A stretch of DNA of 64,000 nt from assembly GCA_910585715.1 (NCBI GenBank), contig CAJUEX010000009.1, positions 1 through 64,000 on the forward strand. Reading direction: 5' to 3'. The stretch is from an uncultured Lachnospiraceae bacterium. Its GTDB lineage: Bacteria > Bacillota > Clostridia > Lachnospirales > Lachnospiraceae. Positions 24,628 to 32,532 of this stretch are shown here, one piece after another. Numbering within the stretch: position 1 is the first letter of the stretch; every line of letters begins with the position of its first letter. A program made the position numbers and the translations under genes. The notes beneath the pieces were generated by a model. The model saw only the letters and a list, made by a program, of their open reading frames with translations, was not told the DNA's origin and searched no databases.

Positions 24628-27600
24628 ATGATGATTATGGATGGAAATCAGGCAGCCGCATATATTGCATATGCCTTCTCGGAGGCGGCAATGGTGTATC
24701 CCATTACCCCCTCCTCCACAATGGCGGAAAATGTGGAAAGCTGGGCGGTGGAAGGCAGAGAAAATATTTTTGGCAAGCCGGTGAAGATAGCGCAGATGCA
24801 GTCGGAAGCAGGTGTGGCAGGGGCACTTCACGGAGCCCTTACTGCAGGGGCTTTTACAACCACTTTTAGCGCTTCTCAGGGACTTCTCCTTATGATTCCC
24901 AATATGTATAAAATAGCAGGAGAGCTGCTTCCCTGTGTGATTCATGTGGCGGCAAGGACCATATCCAGTCATGCCCTTTCCATATTCGGAGACCATCAGG
25001 ATGTATTTGGAATCAGGCAGACAGGATTTGCAATGCTTTGCAGCAATAACGTGCAGGAAGCAATGGATATTGCCGTGGCAGCCCATTTAGCTACTATTAA
25101 GGGCAGGGTTCCGGTGCTGCATTTCTTTGACGGATTCCGCACCTCCCATGAGCTGCAGAAGGTGGAGGAATGGAAATACGAAGAGTTAAAGGAAATGTTC
25201 CCCAAAAAGGAAGCGGAAGAGTTTAAAAACAGGGGAGTAAATCCAAAAAATCCCATACTTCGGGGCAGCGCCCAGAATCCGGATATCTTTTTTCAGGTAA
25301 GGGAAGCCTCCAATCCTTACTATAATGCTTTCCCGGAGATAGTGGAACGGTATTTGCAGGAGATTAACAAAAGGAAGCAGACGAATTACCATTTGTTTGA
25401 GTATTACGGAACCAAGGATGCCACACAGGTCATAGTGGCTATGGGCTCTGTCTGCAATACCGTTGAGGAAGTAATAGACAGTATGGAAAAAAAGGTGGGA
25501 CTCATTAAAGTCCGTTTGTTTCATCCTTTCAGCAGGGAGCATTTTTTAAAGGCAATACCAAAAACAGTGAAAAAAATCAGCGTGCTGGACCGGACAAAGG
25601 AACCGGGCGCCGTTGGAGAGCCGCTTTATCTGGAAATAGCAGCGGCGTTAAAGGGAACGGATTTTGAAACAGTTTCCCTTTACGGCGGACGTTACGGATT
25701 GAGCTCAAAGGACACTACCCCTGACCAGATTCGTGCCGTATATGCCAATGAGCAGAAAAAGAAATTTACCATAGGCATTCAGGATGATGTTACCAATCTT
25801 TCCCTGGAACCGGTACCGGTTTCCGTCAATGCAGGAAAAACAGAAAAGGGGAAGGGATACTTTTCCTGTAAATTCTGGGGCTATGGTTCAGATGGAACAG
25901 TAGGGGCAAACAAAAATACGGTAAAGCTTATGAGCGGACTGACAGACGGACAGGTTCAGGCATATTTTGAATATGACTCCAGAAAATCAGGAGGACTGAC
26001 CATTTCCCATTTGCGGTTTTCTGATGAAAAAATCCGTTCCTCCTATTTGATTTATGAGCCGGATTTTGCAGCCTGCCATAATGTATCTTATCTGGAAAAA
26101 TATGATATGGTAGAGGAAATCAGAGAGGGCGGCACATTCCTTTTAAACTGTCCTTATGAAGAAGAGCAGTTGGAGGAAAAGCTCCCGGATAAAGTGAAAA
26201 GGCTGCTGGCAGAAAAAAACATCAACTTCTGGATTATTGATGCGGGAGCCCTTAGCCGGGAAATCGGATTGCGGGGAAAGACCAGTACGATTTTACAGGC
26301 GGCATTCTTTAAGGCTTCCGGGCTTCTGCCAAGAGAAACGGCAGAAGAAGCAATGAAAGAGGCGGTAAAAAAATCCTTTGGGAAAAAGGGAGAAGAAGTA
26401 GTAGACAAAAATATACAGGGAATCCGGTTAGGCTTTGAAAAAGTTAAAAAGATAAGCATACCAACACATTGGAAGCAGGAAACGGATAAAGGCGTCAGAG
26501 CAGAAAAACGGTGGAAAAAGGATTCGGCGGGACAGAAGGATTTGCAGGGAGAAAAGCGGGCTGATACGATAGAATTTGTAGATGGCATTTTAGAGCCCTT
26601 AAATGCAGGAAAGGGAAATGAGCTTCCTGTATCGGCATTTCTGGATATTGCAGACGGAACGCTGCCCCTTGGGACGGCTGCCTATGAGAAAAGAGGAATT
26701 GCAGACGAGGTGGCAAAATGGATACCGGAAAACTGCATTCAGTGCAATATCTGTTCTTATGTATGCCCACACAGTGTCATCCGTCCGGCAGTGTGTAATA
26801 AGGAAGAGACGGAAAGCGCGCCAAAAGGCATGGAGCTTTTAGATATGACAGGTATGCCGGATTATTCCTTTGGCATTACGGTATCTGTCATGGACTGTAC
26901 CGGCTGCGGCGCCTGCATTGAAAACTGCCCCGGAAAAATGGGCAAAAAGGCATTGGAATACAGCCCTCTTGAAACGGAAAGACAGAAGAAAAAGCAGGAT
27001 TATTTTGCTTATGGACAGGTGCTTTCACCAAAGGAAGAGGTGCTTGAGAAATTCCCGGAAACCACTGTAAAGGGTAGCCAGTTCAAAAAGCCTCTGCTGG
27101 AATTTTCGGGAGCATGCCCGGGCTGCGGGGAAACCCCATATGCAAAGCTGGTAACCCAGCTTTTTGGAGAACGTATGGTAGTAGCCAATGCCACGGGCTG
27201 TTCCTCCATATGGGGCGGCAGCGTGCCTTCAGCGCCTTATACGGTAAGCAGGGAAGGAAAAGGACCCGCATGGGCAAGCTCCCTGTTTGAGGACAATGCG
27301 GAATTCGGTTATGGCATTACCATGGCGGAGGACATTCTGCGAAAGGAAGGGGACGACAAGATTTCCCACTGGATATTCGGCGGCGACGGCTGGGCATATG
27401 ATATCGGATTCGGAGGCCTTGACCATGTGGCGGCAAGCGGCATGGATATCAATATACTGATTTTCGATACGGAAGTGTATTCCAACACAGGAGGACAGCA
27501 GTCCAAATCAACGCCATTCGGGGCTTCTGCCAAGTTCTCGCTGGAAGGAAAAAGAAAAAAGAAAAAGGACCTGGCAATGATGCTTATGCAATATGAAAAT

Positions 27601-28032
27601 GTCTATATTGCCCAGGTGGCTCAGGGTGCCGACAGACAGCATTGTATCAAGGTGCTGTTAGAAGCTGAAAGTTATCCGGGGCCTTCTATCATCATTGCCT
27701 ATGCGCCCTGTATCAGCCACGGAATCATGGGAGGAATGTCCAATGCCCAGGCAACGGAACGGTTAGCGGTAGATACCGGATATTTTCATTTGTTCCGATA
27801 TGACCCGAGACGGCTGGAAGAAGGGAAAGGACCTTTTGTGCTGGATAGTAAAAAGCCCAAGGAATCCTATGAAGAATTTGTGAAAAGAGAGCTTCGTTTT
27901 AAAAAGATGACGGAAAAAAATGCAGAGGCGGCAAAAGAATATTTAGAGGAAGCTTCCAGATATGCCAAAGTAAAATATGAAAGGCTGAAGCTGCTGGAAA
28001 AGCTTATGAATTTAGAGGTGCAGGACGAATAG
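24628..28032 (+). CDS. nifJ: Pyruvate:ferredoxin (flavodoxin) oxidoreductase, short form
   Basis: A 1134-residue single-chain enzyme oxidising pyruvate to acetyl-CoA and CO2. Visible are the N-terminal YPITPSSTMAE, two 4Fe-4S motifs (CIQCNICSYVCPHS, CTGCGACIENCPGK), the thiamine-site cysteines (ACPGCGETPY, ATGCSSIWGG), the thiamine motif GGDGWAYDIG, and the closing AYAPCISHGI. Usual enzymes run to about 1170 residues or more. Between FGYGITMAED (about residue 890) and HWIFGGDGW only some 20 residues are left where relatives carry a helical stretch of 60 or more, so this region seems shortened while active-site motifs are intact. Confidence 0.94.
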   Translation: MMIMDGNQAAAYIAYAFSEAAMVYPITPSSTMAENVESWAVEGRENIFGKPVKIAQMQSEAGVAGALHGALTAGAFTTTFSASQGLLLMIPNMYKIAGELLPCVIHVAARTISSHALSIFGDHQDVFGIRQTGFAMLCSNNVQEAMDIAVAAHLATIKGRVPVLHFFDGFRTSHELQKVEEWKYEELKEMFPKKEAEEFKNRGVNPKNPILRGSAQNPDIFFQVREASNPYYNAFPEIVERYLQEINKRKQTNYHLFEYYGTKDATQVIVAMGSVCNTVEEVIDSMEKKVGLIKVRLFHPFSREHFLKAIPKTVKKISVLDRTKEPGAVGEPLYLEIAAALKGTDFETVSLYGGRYGLSSKDTTPDQIRAVYANEQKKKFTIGIQDDVTNLSLEPVPVSVNAGKTEKGKGYFSCKFWGYGSDGTVGANKNTVKLMSGLTDGQVQAYFEYDSRKSGGLTISHLRFSDEKIRSSYLIYEPDFAACHNVSYLEKYDMVEEIREGGTFLLNCPYEEEQLEEKLPDKVKRLLAEKNINFWIIDAGALSREIGLRGKTSTILQAAFFKASGLLPRETAEEAMKEAVKKSFGKKGEEVVDKNIQGIRLGFEKVKKISIPTHWKQETDKGVRAEKRWKKDSAGQKDLQGEKRADTIEFVDGILEPLNAGKGNELPVSAFLDIADGTLPLGTAAYEKRGIADEVAKWIPENCIQCNICSYVCPHSVIRPAVCNKEETESAPKGMELLDMTGMPDYSFGITVSVMDCTGCGACIENCPGKMGKKALEYSPLETERQKKKQDYFAYGQVLSPKEEVLEKFPETTVKGSQFKKPLLEFSGACPGCGETPYAKLVTQLFGERMVVANATGCSSIWGGSVPSAPYTVSREGKGPAWASSLFEDNAEFGYGITMAEDILRKEGDDKISHWIFGGDGWAYDIGFGGLDHVAASGMDINILIFDTEVYSNTGGQQSKSTPFGASAKFSLEGKRKKKKDLAMMLMQYENVYIAQVAQGADRQHCIKVLLEAESYPGPSIIIAYAPCISHGIMGGMSNAQATERLAVDTGYFHLFRYDPRRLEEGKGPFVLDSKKPKESYEEFVKRELRFKKMTEKNAEAAKEYLEEASRYAKVKYERLKLLEKLMNLEVQDE

Positions 28033-28057
28033 AAAGGTAAGAAAGGAAGAAAAAACA

Positions 28058-28231
28058 ATGAGCGATGGCAATAAAAAGTATTTATGTCCCTGTGAATATG
28101 TTTATGATGAGGAAAAGGGGGACCCGGACAATGGTATTGCTCCGGGAACTAAATGGGAAGATATATCGGACGACTGGCTCTGTCCGGTGTGCGGGCTTCC
28201 CAAGTCTGCGTTTGAGAGGTTAGAGGAATAA
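28058..28231 (+). CDS. Rubredoxin with C-x-C first knuckle
   Basis: A 57-residue protein with AGGAAG upstream, 26 bases after PFOR. It reads as rubredoxin: YVYDEEKGDPDNGIAPGT, WEDISDDWLCPVCGLPK. The second iron knuckle is the normal CPVCG. The first is CPCEY (Cys10 and Cys12), one residue shorter than the standard C-x2-C-G. Rubredoxins pass single electrons, here most likely from PFOR-reduced carriers to the rubrerythrin encoded two genes upstream. All four cysteines are present, so iron binding is still possible. Confidence 0.93.
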   Translation: MSDGNKKYLCPCEYVYDEEKGDPDNGIAPGTKWEDISDDWLCPVCGLPKSAFERLEE

Positions 28232-28242
28232 AGAAAAAAGAG

Positions 28243-28275
28243 GGCGGCTGCTGCATGGTTTGTGTGGCAGCCGCC
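28243..28275 (+). terminator. Terminator after rubredoxin
   Basis: GGCGGCTGC (28243-28251) pairs perfectly with GCAGCCGCC (28267-28275); a weak T-rich stretch follows. Beyond it, 28280-28540, no gene or clear signal is seen except the ribosome site of the next gene. Confidence 0.8.
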
Positions 28276-28549
28276 GATTTTGATTCCTATGCGGAAAAGC
28301 CGGAGCTTTCTGCCGGGAAATCATGATATAACAATAGCAGCTACCACGTCCTCACATTCAAAAAAACGCAGGCTGGTAATAAATAAAACCGCATAATTGA
28401 CACATGGCAGAGGTGTTGATACAATAAAGAAGTTATAGCGTAGATTGGGAATCCTGCTGCTATGATAATGGCAAAATGCAGCAACATCCATTTTTGCAGG
28501 CCACAGATGTTTGCAATAGTGACAGGAAGCTGACGATGGGAGAATGAAA

Positions 28550-29689
28550 TTGGGTATATTTGAAAAGAAAAGGGAAACTGATAATTCCGGGAAAAATCCA
28601 GAGACTAAAAGGATGATTTCGGAAATGGAAGAGTTGTTTGACGAGTTTAAAAAGAAAGAGAGCCGGGAGAAAGGGCATGAAATTGACGAGAGACAGTTTA
28701 TTCTGTTGTTAGGGGGGATTTCTGTCTGCAGGAGGGTTCCCGGCATTTCAAAGCATATGGGATATGAAAGCTTATATGTATGTGAAAATCCGGAAGATTC
28801 CGCAGCAGTTGCTGGGCATTTGGACAGGATGTATGGCATAAAGGATAAAGAGGGGATTTTACATACATGCAGGCGCCTGTTTTCTTCGGATGAGGATTAT
28901 TTGCAGTTTGAGAGTTTCTGGAAAGGAAAGCCTGTATTAGATTTAAAGAGGCTGAATCCTCAGGGAAGGGAAGCCTTTGAAACCTGCAGGGATTATGCAA
29001 AGCTGTTTGAACCTCTTGCAGGGGAAGGCGGTTTCTTTGCATGGGACTGCAATGAAAGAATCGGATTGTGCAGGACTGCTTATGCCTGCGGAATGTTGGA
29101 GGAGGATGAGTTCTGGCAGCTGACGGTTCCTTTGGCAAGAGAGGCGGAAAGCAGATACGATTCATGGACGGAATATGCCATAAGCTGTTTGTGCGGGGCC
29201 ATATACTTTATGTTCTGCCAAAGCGCCATGAAGGAGGATGCATGCAGGCCTTTCTTTGAAATCAACAGGGATTTGGTCTGTCATCTGCTAAAGAAGCAGG
29301 GAGCATGGGAAAGAAATAAATGGTTCCATTATCCCAAAAAGAAGTTTGCCAAAAGCAGTGAAGAGATAAAAGAGCTTTTAAGGAACTGGGAAGGACCGGC
29401 AGGATGCATTGCTACAGACCGGATAGTGGTGGACGGATGTAAGGTAGGGTATATGTACAGGGAAGAGCCCGATGCCGAAAGCAGCTGGGACAGCGGCTGG
29501 CGGTTCACGGCGGGGGATGAAAGCGATGAATATATGAATAATCCGGGCAATTCCGGCATCTATGCATTGAATACCATTTGCAATTATGATGAAGATGTTA
29601 TGAACTTTCTGCATTCACCCTATGGAAATGCATATTTTCGGGACGAGGATGGAAAATTTAAGTGGGAAGAATTAAGAGAGACGGAATGA
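28550..29689 (+). CDS. DUF1266-like protein with C-terminal DUF2185 domain
   Basis: A 379-residue soluble protein. TTG 28550 is seven bases from GGGAG; ATG 28544 is the alternative but is too close to it. Residues about 130-260 contain AWDCNERIGLCRTAYACGML and SRYDSWTEYAISCLCG, the pattern of DUF1266 proteins. Residues about 290-370 (DGCKVGYMYREEP, WDSGWRFTAGDES, YALNTICNYDEDV) match DUF2185, an Imm33-like domain found in toxin-immunity settings. The protein may be a regulator or immunity-type factor; no toxin gene is next to it. Confidence 0.75.
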   Translation: MGIFEKKRETDNSGKNPETKRMISEMEELFDEFKKKESREKGHEIDERQFILLLGGISVCRRVPGISKHMGYESLYVCENPEDSAAVAGHLDRMYGIKDKEGILHTCRRLFSSDEDYLQFESFWKGKPVLDLKRLNPQGREAFETCRDYAKLFEPLAGEGGFFAWDCNERIGLCRTAYACGMLEEDEFWQLTVPLAREAESRYDSWTEYAISCLCGAIYFMFCQSAMKEDACRPFFEINRDLVCHLLKKQGAWERNKWFHYPKKKFAKSSEEIKELLRNWEGPAGCIATDRIVVDGCKVGYMYREEPDAESSWDSGWRFTAGDESDEYMNNPGNSGIYALNTICNYDEDVMNFLHSPYGNAYFRDEDGKFKWEELRETE

Positions 29690-29760
29690 AATAAAGTAAA
29701 TAATATAATAAGTGGTACAAACAACAGATAATCAGGAATGGTTATGGAACAGGAGTGGAT

Positions 29761-30312
29761 ATGCAAAGCGGCTTGGCGGAAATAGAAATAGGTATTCTTT
29801 TATGGATTCAGGAGCATTTGAGATTTTCTTTTCTGAATCCCGTTGTACAGTTCATTACTTCTTTGGGGGACAAGGGCTTTTTTTGGATTGTTGTATGTAT
29901 CCTGCTTTTTATGTTCAAGAAGACAAGAAAAATAGGAATAGTAGCGGCAACCGCTCTGGCAATGAATACGCTTATAGTAAATGTGATACTAAAAACGCAG
30001 ATTATGCGTATCAGGCCTTTTGTGCTGGAAGAAAGTCTTTCTTTAATTACCAGACTGCCGAAGGATTCTTCTTTTCCGTCAGGACATACAAGTGCATCCT
30101 TTGCAACGGCAGTCATATTGTATAAGGGACTTCCTGCATATGTGGGAATTCCCGCATTGATACTGGCATTTTTGATTGGATTATCCCGCCTGTATGTAGG
30201 TGCGCATTTCCCTACGGACGTGCTGGCAGGTGCATTGATTGGAACTTTTGTGGCGCTTGCTGTGTGGTGGTACTATAAAAAGTATGTATATAAGGATTTA
30301 ACAAAATTATAG
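29761..30312 (+). CDS. PAP2-family membrane phosphatase
   Basis: A 183-residue protein with about five membrane segments and the three PAP2 motifs: K-T-Q-x4-RP (KTQIMRIRPF), PSGH (SSFPSGHTSASF) and SR-x5-H-x3-D (SRLYVGAHFPTD). It would remove phosphate from a lipid such as undecaprenyl diphosphate or phosphatidylglycerol phosphate at the outer membrane face. ATG 29761 has AGGAG in front. A wall amidase gene follows, which fits a cell-envelope role. Confidence 0.92.
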   Translation: MQSGLAEIEIGILLWIQEHLRFSFLNPVVQFITSLGDKGFFWIVVCILLFMFKKTRKIGIVAATALAMNTLIVNVILKTQIMRIRPFVLEESLSLITRLPKDSSFPSGHTSASFATAVILYKGLPAYVGIPALILAFLIGLSRLYVGAHFPTDVLAGALIGTFVALAVWWYYKKYVYKDLTKL

Positions 30313-30345
30313 GGGCAGAGGAAAAAAGAAATCGAGGAAAATAAG

Positions 30346-31305
30346 ATGAAAAACAAAATTATATTTGCAGTAATTGTTATTCTGTTATTGGCAGCAGGAA
30401 CTATAGGATGTCAGAAGGAGGCGGACAAAGAAAAAAGTCCTCAGGAATTGGAAGAAGTAGAAGAGGTGGAAGACGAAATGTCAGGACAGTGGGTGGACGA
30501 AAATGGAAATCCCCTGGAGGAACCCGTTTTGCAGGAAAGGGAAGGGGGAACATGGGAGGCTACATCTGTCAGCGCAGATAACCTGGAAGAAAGCGGATTG
30601 AGTCTGGAAACAAATCAGGAAGCAGAAAGTGACTTGGAGAAAACAGAAGAATCCAAAGAGGATGTGGAAAAGAAAGGATATCTGATTGTTATAGATGCAG
30701 GTCATCAGCAAAAGGGGAATAGCGAGAAAGAGCCTGTGGGACCCGGAGCAACGGAGCAGAAAGCAAAGGTAGCAGGAGGAACTCATGGAGACGCCAGCGG
30801 CTTAAAGGAATACGAGCTGACCTTACAGGTAGCCCTTAAGCTGCAGGCAGAGCTGGAAGGCCGGGGATATCAGGTACAGATGATTCGTACCACCAATGAT
30901 GTGAATATGAGCAACAGTGAAAGAGCAATAGTTGCCAATGAAGCAAATGCAGATGTTTTTATACGGATTCATGCCAATGGTTCTGAGGATACAAGTGTGA
31001 ATGGAATGATGACTATCTGCCAGACTGCCTCCAATCCCTATAACGGCAATTTGTATGAACAGAGCAAGAGCCTGTCAGAAAAGGTGTTAGATTGTACGGT
31101 GGCGGCTACCGGAGCTAAAAAGCAGTATGTATGGGAAACAGATACCATGAGCGGCATTAACTGGGCAACGGTGCCTGTTACCATTATTGAAATGGGATAT
31201 ATGACCAATGCCAATGAGGATTTGCTTATGGCTTCTTCGGATTATCAGGACAAGCTGGCAAAAGGCATGGCAGATGGGATTGAAGCTTATCTGGAAAATA
31301 ACTGA
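30346..31305 (+). CDS. N-acetylmuramoyl-L-alanine amidase lipoprotein (Amidase_3)
   Basis: A 319-residue protein. The lipoprotein signal ends at Cys22 (GTIGC), followed by an acidic linker to about residue 108. The catalytic domain has the zinc ligands and acid of the AmiC/CwlD type: VIDAGHQ, GLKEYELTLQVALKL, RIHANGSEDT and IIEMGYMTN. It cleaves the bond between MurNAc and the stem peptide in peptidoglycan outside the cell. A GAGG site precedes the ATG, and the PAP2 gene upstream is probably co-transcribed. Confidence 0.94.
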   Translation: MKNKIIFAVIVILLLAAGTIGCQKEADKEKSPQELEEVEEVEDEMSGQWVDENGNPLEEPVLQEREGGTWEATSVSADNLEESGLSLETNQEAESDLEKTEESKEDVEKKGYLIVIDAGHQQKGNSEKEPVGPGATEQKAKVAGGTHGDASGLKEYELTLQVALKLQAELEGRGYQVQMIRTTNDVNMSNSERAIVANEANADVFIRIHANGSEDTSVNGMMTICQTASNPYNGNLYEQSKSLSEKVLDCTVAATGAKKQYVWETDTMSGINWATVPVTIIEMGYMTNANEDLLMASSDYQDKLAKGMADGIEAYLENN

Positions 31306-31484
31306 ATAAAATCAGATAATTGCAGCGGCAGAAGAGGGACGTGATTTCAGGAAAGCCTTAAAATCAGTCCCTCATATACGTCAGTAATAATCTTCATTAT
31401 CATTTCTTTGGTAAAATCAAAATGAAAGCGGAATTTTTTTACTCTTTTTGCTAAAAAAGGTGAAGAAAAACTTTATATATCGGC

Positions 31485-31709
31485 GTGGCAAGAAAGGATG
31501 CCAAAGGACTTGTACAGACCGGCGTAAGAGCAGAGGTTTTGGAAGAACTGTTAGCGGCTACTGTCACCAATGTGGTATTGAGGGATTATGTGATTGGAAA
31601 AACCGGATATGAAGGAAGGAATTTTGAAATTTCTCAAAGTAGCGAAAATACGGCAAAGCTGCTTTCTGATGAGGCGGAGAAGCTAAGAGAGGTCACACAG
31701 GAGTCGTAG
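31485..31709 (+). CDS. Small unrecognised ORF, possibly a gene remnant
   Basis: A 74-residue frame from GTG 31485 with no good ribosome site. The sequence looks protein-like (VRAEVLEELLAATVTNVVL, SENTAKLLSDEAEKL) and is helical and acidic. The frame continues upstream for a few codons without a better start, so it could be the 3' remnant of a longer lost gene. I recognise no family. It is followed at once by a terminator, which supports transcription. Confidence 0.35.
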   Translation: MARKDAKGLVQTGVRAEVLEELLAATVTNVVLRDYVIGKTGYEGRNFEISQSSENTAKLLSDEAEKLREVTQES

Positions 31710-31712
31710 AAT

Positions 31713-31751
31713 AAAAGCAATCTTAAGGCAGTCTTAAGGTTGCTTTTATTT
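31713..31751 (+). terminator. Rho-independent terminator
   Basis: AAAAGCAATCTTAAG pairs with CTTAAGGTTGCTTTT (one G:U and short loop) and runs into a T-rich stretch. It separates the small ORF from the ABC transporter operon. Confidence 0.85.
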
Positions 31752-31786
31752 TGCTTTTAAACCGGCCCTGTATAGTAAGATAGAAC

Positions 31787-31821
31787 GTAACAGTTCAGAC
31801 AGCAGCTTCCTGAACTGTTAC
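31787..31821. promoter_or_regulatory. Perfect 12-bp inverted repeat upstream of the ABC operon
   Basis: GTAACAGTTCAG (31787-31798) and CTGAACTGTTAC (31810-31821) are exact inverse copies 11 bases apart, 27 bases before the ABC ATPase start. A TATAGT sequence at 31771 may be its -10. The repeat could be an operator or an RNA stem near the ribosome site. Confidence 0.7.
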
Positions 31822-31848
31822 AATAAAACAAAACAGGGAGGTTTTTAT

Positions 31849-32532
31849 ATGTTGGAATGCAGCGGACTTACAAAAACATATAAGAAAAAATGCGTGGTGG
31901 ACAATCTGAGCTTTCAGGTAAAGGAGGGGGAAGTGTTTGCCCTTCTTGGAAGCAACGGGGCAGGAAAGACTACCACCATAAAAATGATATTAAAGCTGGT
32001 AAAGCAGGATAGCGGAAAGGTTTATAAGAAGGAAGGCGTCTATGTGGGTTACTCTCCGGAAACACCATATTTTCCGCCTTTTTTATCAGGAACGGAAGCT
32101 TTAATGTATTATGGAAGGGTTCAAGGCTTAAAGAAGGAGGACTTAAAGGAAGAGGCTGTAAAATTGCTTGAAACAGTAGGACTGGAAGAGAATCATACGA
32201 AAATCAGGCACTATTCCAAGGGGATGCTGCAAAGGCTGGCTTTGGCACAGGCGCTTTTGGGAAACCCCGGACTGCTTATTTTAGATGAACTCACTGCAGG
32301 ACTGGATGCACTTGGAAGAGTGGAAATGATGCAGCTTATCGGGAAATTGAAAAGTCAGGGAAAGACAATTTTGCTCAATTCCCATATTTTAAATGATATT
32401 GAAAGGGTATGTGACAGAGGTGTCATGCTGAAAAAAGGCAAATTGATTGCCACGTGGGATAAAAACAAGGATTATGACGGCAAAAATCTGGAAGAGTATT
32501 TTATTGAACAGGTAGGAGGAATGGAAGCATGA
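31849..32532 (+). CDS. ABC transporter ATP-binding subunit
   Basis: A 227-residue protein of the CcmA/NosF type: Walker A GSNGAGKTT, Q-loop region GYSPETPYF, signature YSKGMLQRLALAQA, Walker B LLILDELTAGLD, switch His in LNSHIL. The residue after Asp-Glu is Leu instead of the usual Pro, a mild change. It powers the permease encoded next, whose start overlaps its stop by four bases (ATGA). Export of a peptide, drug or lipid is the usual role of this class; the substrate is unknown. Confidence 0.93.
   Translation: MLECSGLTKTYKKKCVVDNLSFQVKEGEVFALLGSNGAGKTTTIKMILKLVKQDSGKVYKKEGVYVGYSPETPYFPPFLSGTEALMYYGRVQGLKKEDLKEEAVKLLETVGLEENHTKIRHYSKGMLQRLALAQALLGNPGLLILDELTAGLDALGRVEMMQLIGKLKSQGKTILLNSHILNDIERVCDRGVMLKKGKLIATWDKNKDYDGKNLEEYFIEQVGGMEA

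Noticed and set aside
29712..30125. Plus-strand frame overlapping the PAP2 gene
   Set aside because: The PAP2 frame holds all family motifs; the other has none.
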